Shown: in pieces, positions 28,680-32,213 of the stretch | Position numbering within the stretch: position 1 is the stretch's first letter | Layout of the letters: each line of letters opens with the position of its first letter | DNA from: Candidatus Magasanikiibacteriota bacterium | GTDB taxonomy: Bacteria > Patescibacteriota > Patescibacteriia > Magasanikbacterales > 2-02-FULL-50-9b | Assembly: GCA_943355025.1 (NCBI GenBank) | Contig: CALRDW010000012.1 | Location: 1 to 32,213 of the forward strand | DNA length: 32,213 nucleotides | Direction: 5' to 3' | Made by a program: the position numbers and the translations under genes | Notes under the pieces: generated by a model | What the model was told of the DNA's origin: nothing | Seen by the model: only the letters and a program-made list of their open reading frames with translations | Databases searched by the model: none

Positions 28680-30086
28680 ATGAAGCGAACGCGTATCGTC
28701 GCGACCATTGGTCCTGCGTGCAATAGTCTTGCCGCAATTACAAAATTAATTTCCGCTGGCGTCAATGTTGCGCGTTTAAATTTTTCTCATGGGGAATATG
28801 ATGAGCACGCAAAATATATCGCTCTTATCCGCGTGGTCGCAAAAAAACAAGGACGCGTTGTAAGTTTGTTACAAGATTTATCAGGCCCTAAAATTCGCGT
28901 GGGGCTTTTGCCGCCACAAGGAATGGTTCTCGAAGAAGGAAAGACAATTGTTTTTAGCAACGACCCGCAACGAAAAAATGGAGTGCCGTTTCAATATTTA
29001 GGCTTGCCGCGTGATGTTAAGAAGGGAGATCAGATTTTGCTCGACGATGGACTCATGGGCGTTGAAGTTATGAGCACATCTGCGAGGGAGGTCACCGCGC
29101 GCGTTGTTACTGGTGGCGTACTTTTATCGCACAAGGGAATTAATGTGCCGAGCGCAAGTTTGCGTGTGCCAGCGATTACAGATAAAGATAAAAAAGATTT
29201 GATTTTTGGTTTGGCTCATTCTGTTGATTGGGTTGCGCTTTCTTTTGTCCGTGATCCGCGCGACATTGAGCATCTTCGTGAACTTATTGTTAAGGCTCGG
29301 CCACACACCATGCCAAAAATAATTGCGAAAATTGAAAAGCACGAAGCGATTGTGCATTTGAAAGAGATTATTCATGCAGCTGATGGAATTATGGTGGCGC
29401 GCGGCGATCTTGGTATTGAAATTCCCGCAGAACAAGTTCCGCTTATTCAAAAACGGATTATTCGTTTGTGCTTGGCAGCGGGAAAGCCGGTTATTGTCGC
29501 AACACAAATGCTCGATTCGATGATTCGAAATCCGCGGCCAACACGCGCCGAAGTTTCTGATGTGGCGAATGCGGTGCTCGACGGTACGGATGCGGTCATG
29601 CTCTCGGGTGAGACGGCAAGCGGAAAATATCCCGCCCAAACCGTTGAAATGATGCGTACAATTATTGATGCGGTTGAAAATCCGTCGAGCGACGATGTAC
29701 AGACAAGAGTTCAGTCGGGAGCTGGTTCAGACTCTGAGGATCAGCTCGGAGCAGAGATCAGAATTGCGACTGCGAGTATGCGCCATGCAACCGTCGTAAT
29801 TATTCCACACAATAGTTTGGCAATTGTGCCGCTTGTGGCACGACTCAGAACCTCGCTTATTCTGATTCCACACGTAAAAACAGCGGCAGAAGCTGGCATA
29901 CTTAATTTGTATGCGGGGGTATACCCTATTCAAGCGCGATCACTTACACGCGCTGGTTCTGTTGCCGCGATTCTCAAAGAAGCACGTGCACGAAAGATTA
30001 TTTCTCGTGGGGATCGTGTGATTTTAATCACAGCGGCAAAGCGAAGCGGGCGACTTATCCACGTGGAGGAACTTGCTGCTCTATAG
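28680..30086 (+). CDS. pyk: Pyruvate kinase
   Basis: MKRTRIVATIGPAC…ARLNFSHGEYDEH…IIAKIEKHEAI…GIMVARGDLGIEIP…DAVMLSGETASGKYP. Confidence 0.97.
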   Translation: MKRTRIVATIGPACNSLAAITKLISAGVNVARLNFSHGEYDEHAKYIALIRVVAKKQGRVVSLLQDLSGPKIRVGLLPPQGMVLEEGKTIVFSNDPQRKNGVPFQYLGLPRDVKKGDQILLDDGLMGVEVMSTSAREVTARVVTGGVLLSHKGINVPSASLRVPAITDKDKKDLIFGLAHSVDWVALSFVRDPRDIEHLRELIVKARPHTMPKIIAKIEKHEAIVHLKEIIHAADGIMVARGDLGIEIPAEQVPLIQKRIIRLCLAAGKPVIVATQMLDSMIRNPRPTRAEVSDVANAVLDGTDAVMLSGETASGKYPAQTVEMMRTIIDAVENPSSDDVQTRVQSGAGSDSEDQLGAEIRIATASMRHATVVIIPHNSLAIVPLVARLRTSLILIPHVKTAAEAGILNLYAGVYPIQARSLTRAGSVAAILKEARARKIISRGDRVILITAAKRSGRLIHVEELAAL

Positions 30087-30101
30087 TCGTGGTATCAAAC
30101 G

Positions 30102-30110
30102 TGCTATACT
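30102..30110 (+). promoter_or_regulatory. Extended -10 promoter element for the secreted beta-repeat protein
   Basis: TGCTATACT, identical to the element upstream of ORF 8817-9464. Confidence 0.5.
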
Positions 30111-30159
30111 TCTTATATTAAATTTTGAATTAAATCTCGCACAAGCGAATAGTAAAAGT

Positions 30160-31857
30160 ATGTTAAAAAATCTATTAGTGCGTTTGCGGTTACACGTCGC
30201 TATTCTCGGGACAGCAGTCGGCCTTGTAACATGCTTACTCATGGCAGCACCAGCACACGCGGCAACTGTCACATGGACAGGCGCGGTTAACGGCACTGCT
30301 TCTCTTCGTGGTAATTGGGACGCAGTAATTGCGACTGGAGACACGCTACTTATCAATTCAGGAAGCACGAGTATTACATTTGACACTGCGTTTGCTACGA
30401 GTGGTACACGTATTTATACAACAAGTGGTTATACTGGAACGATTGGCGTTACCTCATCAACAATCAGTTTTTCTTCGTCTACATTTGCTGGCGGTATTTT
30501 TGGTTGCGGCGCGAACACGTGCAATTTTTCGGGTACAGTCACTGTGGGAGGCGCAACAATTACCTCTGGCGCAGGTACTATTGCCATGGTTGGTTCTTTT
30601 GGCCTTAATATTAATTCAGGAACGTTTATATCTAACTCGGGCTCAGTAACAGTTGGAGGTGCTCTTGCACAAGTTGGTGGCGCGCTCACTGTTTCGGGGC
30701 CCATGACTGTTAGCGGTGCCATGACTATTACTGGTGGGACAGTCGGTGTTGGCACTGCTAAAACTTTGACCGTGTCTGGCGCTTATTCAAATTCGGGTGG
30801 TACTGTAACGCTGACTGGCACCGGCAAGATCGTTAACGCTTATTCATTAGTAGCTTTGGTTGATTCCGCAAATAATACGAAGACGTCGTATTCTTCTACA
30901 GAGACAATATTTGTGCGCGTGCAGGATAATAATAGAAACTTGGATGCTGCCTCAGCGGAAACAATGAGCATTGTTCTTTCGACAACAGGTCAGTCGCAGG
31001 ATATAGAAACACTCGTTTTAACAGAAACGGGTGCGGCAACCGGTATTTTTTCTGGTAACATTCCGTTTAAAGGACCGTCAAATATAAGTGTAGGCGATAA
31101 TGTGCTCGAAGCGACAGCAGATGGCACCATTACTTATCGCTATACAGACTCTGCAGATACCTCTGACACAGCCGTGGCAGTTGCAGCTTACAGCGTTGGC
31201 ACGCCGAAAACCCTTTCTCCTCCGACAAACACGACAGTTTCATTTTCAGGAACCCCGGCAGCAGACGGAAGCGTAAAACTTTCACTGGGAGCTACGAACG
31301 CATTACAAATGGTTGTCAGTAACTACGCAGATTTTCACGATGCAACATGGGAGACTTACGTTACAACGCGAGCATGGAAACTTCTTCCTGGAGCTGGCAC
31401 CAAAGCTGTGCATGTTATGTTTGAGAGTCCTGATGGCGTTCGAAGTAACGATATTACTGCCATGGTAGACGTAGCGGTGAATACGCCGATTGTGACGCTA
31501 CCTTTGCCGCCCGTAGTTTTGCCCCCAGTTTTGCCAGTGCCACCTGTAGTGCTGCTGCCAGCACCTGTTTTTGAACCGGTAGCACCTCCAGCAGCTGTGC
31601 AGCCTCTGCCTGTGTCACCAGCGCCATTAGTGGTTATTGAATTTACGCGTGTACTTAAGGAAGGTGCGCATGGTGCTGATGTTGCTCAACTTCAGACCTT
31701 ACTGATCGAACGCGGCGCACTTAAATTGCCAAAGGGTATTGCCAAAGGGTATTATGGTGCAATGACGCGTAATGCGATAAAGAAATTTCAAAAGAGCATG
31801 AAGCTTAAGCAAACTGGCTCATTTGATGAAGCGACCGAAGCTGCTCTTGTACAATAA
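30160..31857 (+). CDS. Secreted beta-repeat surface protein with C-terminal peptidoglycan-binding (PG_binding_1) domain
   Basis: Signal peptide MLKNLLVRLRLHVAILGTAVGLVTCLLMAAPAHAA; Gly/Ser/Thr beta-repeats; Pro-rich linker; LKEGAHGADVAQLQTLLIERGALKLPKGIAKGYYGAMTRNAIKKFQKSMKLKQTGSFDEATEAAL. Confidence 0.88.
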   Translation: MLKNLLVRLRLHVAILGTAVGLVTCLLMAAPAHAATVTWTGAVNGTASLRGNWDAVIATGDTLLINSGSTSITFDTAFATSGTRIYTTSGYTGTIGVTSSTISFSSSTFAGGIFGCGANTCNFSGTVTVGGATITSGAGTIAMVGSFGLNINSGTFISNSGSVTVGGALAQVGGALTVSGPMTVSGAMTITGGTVGVGTAKTLTVSGAYSNSGGTVTLTGTGKIVNAYSLVALVDSANNTKTSYSSTETIFVRVQDNNRNLDAASAETMSIVLSTTGQSQDIETLVLTETGAATGIFSGNIPFKGPSNISVGDNVLEATADGTITYRYTDSADTSDTAVAVAAYSVGTPKTLSPPTNTTVSFSGTPAADGSVKLSLGATNALQMVVSNYADFHDATWETYVTTRAWKLLPGAGTKAVHVMFESPDGVRSNDITAMVDVAVNTPIVTLPLPPVVLPPVLPVPPVVLLPAPVFEPVAPPAAVQPLPVSPAPLVVIEFTRVLKEGAHGADVAQLQTLLIERGALKLPKGIAKGYYGAMTRNAIKKFQKSMKLKQTGSFDEATEAALVQ

Positions 31858-31872
31858 ATAAGATATCGAAAC

Positions 31873-31901
31873 AAAAAACACCTCTAATCGAGGTGTTTTT
31901 T
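31873..31901 (+). terminator. Intrinsic terminator
   Basis: AAAAAACACCTC-TAATC-GAGGTGTTTTTT. Confidence 0.9.
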
Positions 31902-32056
31902 GTTTTTCTTTTCCTGGAAGGTCAATTTGGTCGCGGCCTTGTCAGAGGTGCATTATCGTGTTACACTGAGCCCACAAATTGAGGTGTCTGTGGATGGGTG
32001 GCCACGCGGGCCACATAAATTTGGAGAGGTGGGCCGTAGCATAGAAAATTATATAC

Positions 32057-32146
32057 GGAGAGGTGGCCGAGTGGTTTAAGGCAACGGTCTTGAAAACCGT
32101 CATGGGTGAAAGCTCATCGAGAGTTCGAATCTCTCCCTCTCCGCCA
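32057..32146 (+). tRNA. tRNA-Ser(TGA), CCA encoded
   Basis: Class II tRNA with long variable arm; CTTGAAA anticodon loop; GGAGAGG…CCTCTCC-G-CCA. Confidence 0.95.
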
Positions 32147-32213
32147 AAATTCGGAATTCAAATTTCCGCAAAAAATATGGTCGGCGCGAAGCGCCGTCTG
32201 TTCTGCATTCCCC

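Overview
The gene content fits a Candidate Phyla Radiation (Patescibacteria)-like chromosome segment, although I could not run any search to confirm this. The left half carries a KH-domain RNA-binding protein, an O-antigen ligase-like membrane protein (-), trmD and two small hypothetical ORFs (-). It also has a complete 16S rRNA gene (about 3721-5222) with its own consensus promoter, flanking processing stem and terminator, and no 23S or 5S gene next to it. A frameshifted phosphoribosyltransferase-like gene (-), tRNA-Ile(GAT), a signal peptidase I gene, hisS, a hypothetical, rpsU and a GatB/YqeY-like gene follow. The centre (10.3-24.5 kb) is a surface-protein island. Two tandem ORFs (643 and 3275 aa) begin with the same T4SS-pilin-like membrane module. 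The 3275-aa protein carries many Ig/TIG-like, Cys-rich, pilin-like and apparently Tudor-like segments. Three consecutive single-TM proteins with thrombospondin-type-3-like DxDxDG repeats come next. The right part holds ybeY, dgkA, ftsA, ftsZ, nrdR, a small membrane protein, pyk, a secreted beta-repeat protein with a C-terminal peptidoglycan-binding domain, and tRNA-Ser(TGA). The most notable signals are: (1) a candidate diversity-generating retroelement (DGR) template or variable repeat at about 159-269, cut off by the left window edge; (2) the giant pilin-module protein and the TSP3 cluster; (3) a self-contained orphan 16S unit; (4) a one-base frameshift in an A7 run in the PRTase-like gene; (5) a perfect 26-bp inverted repeat downstream of hisS; (6) a possible leaderless ftsA promoter.
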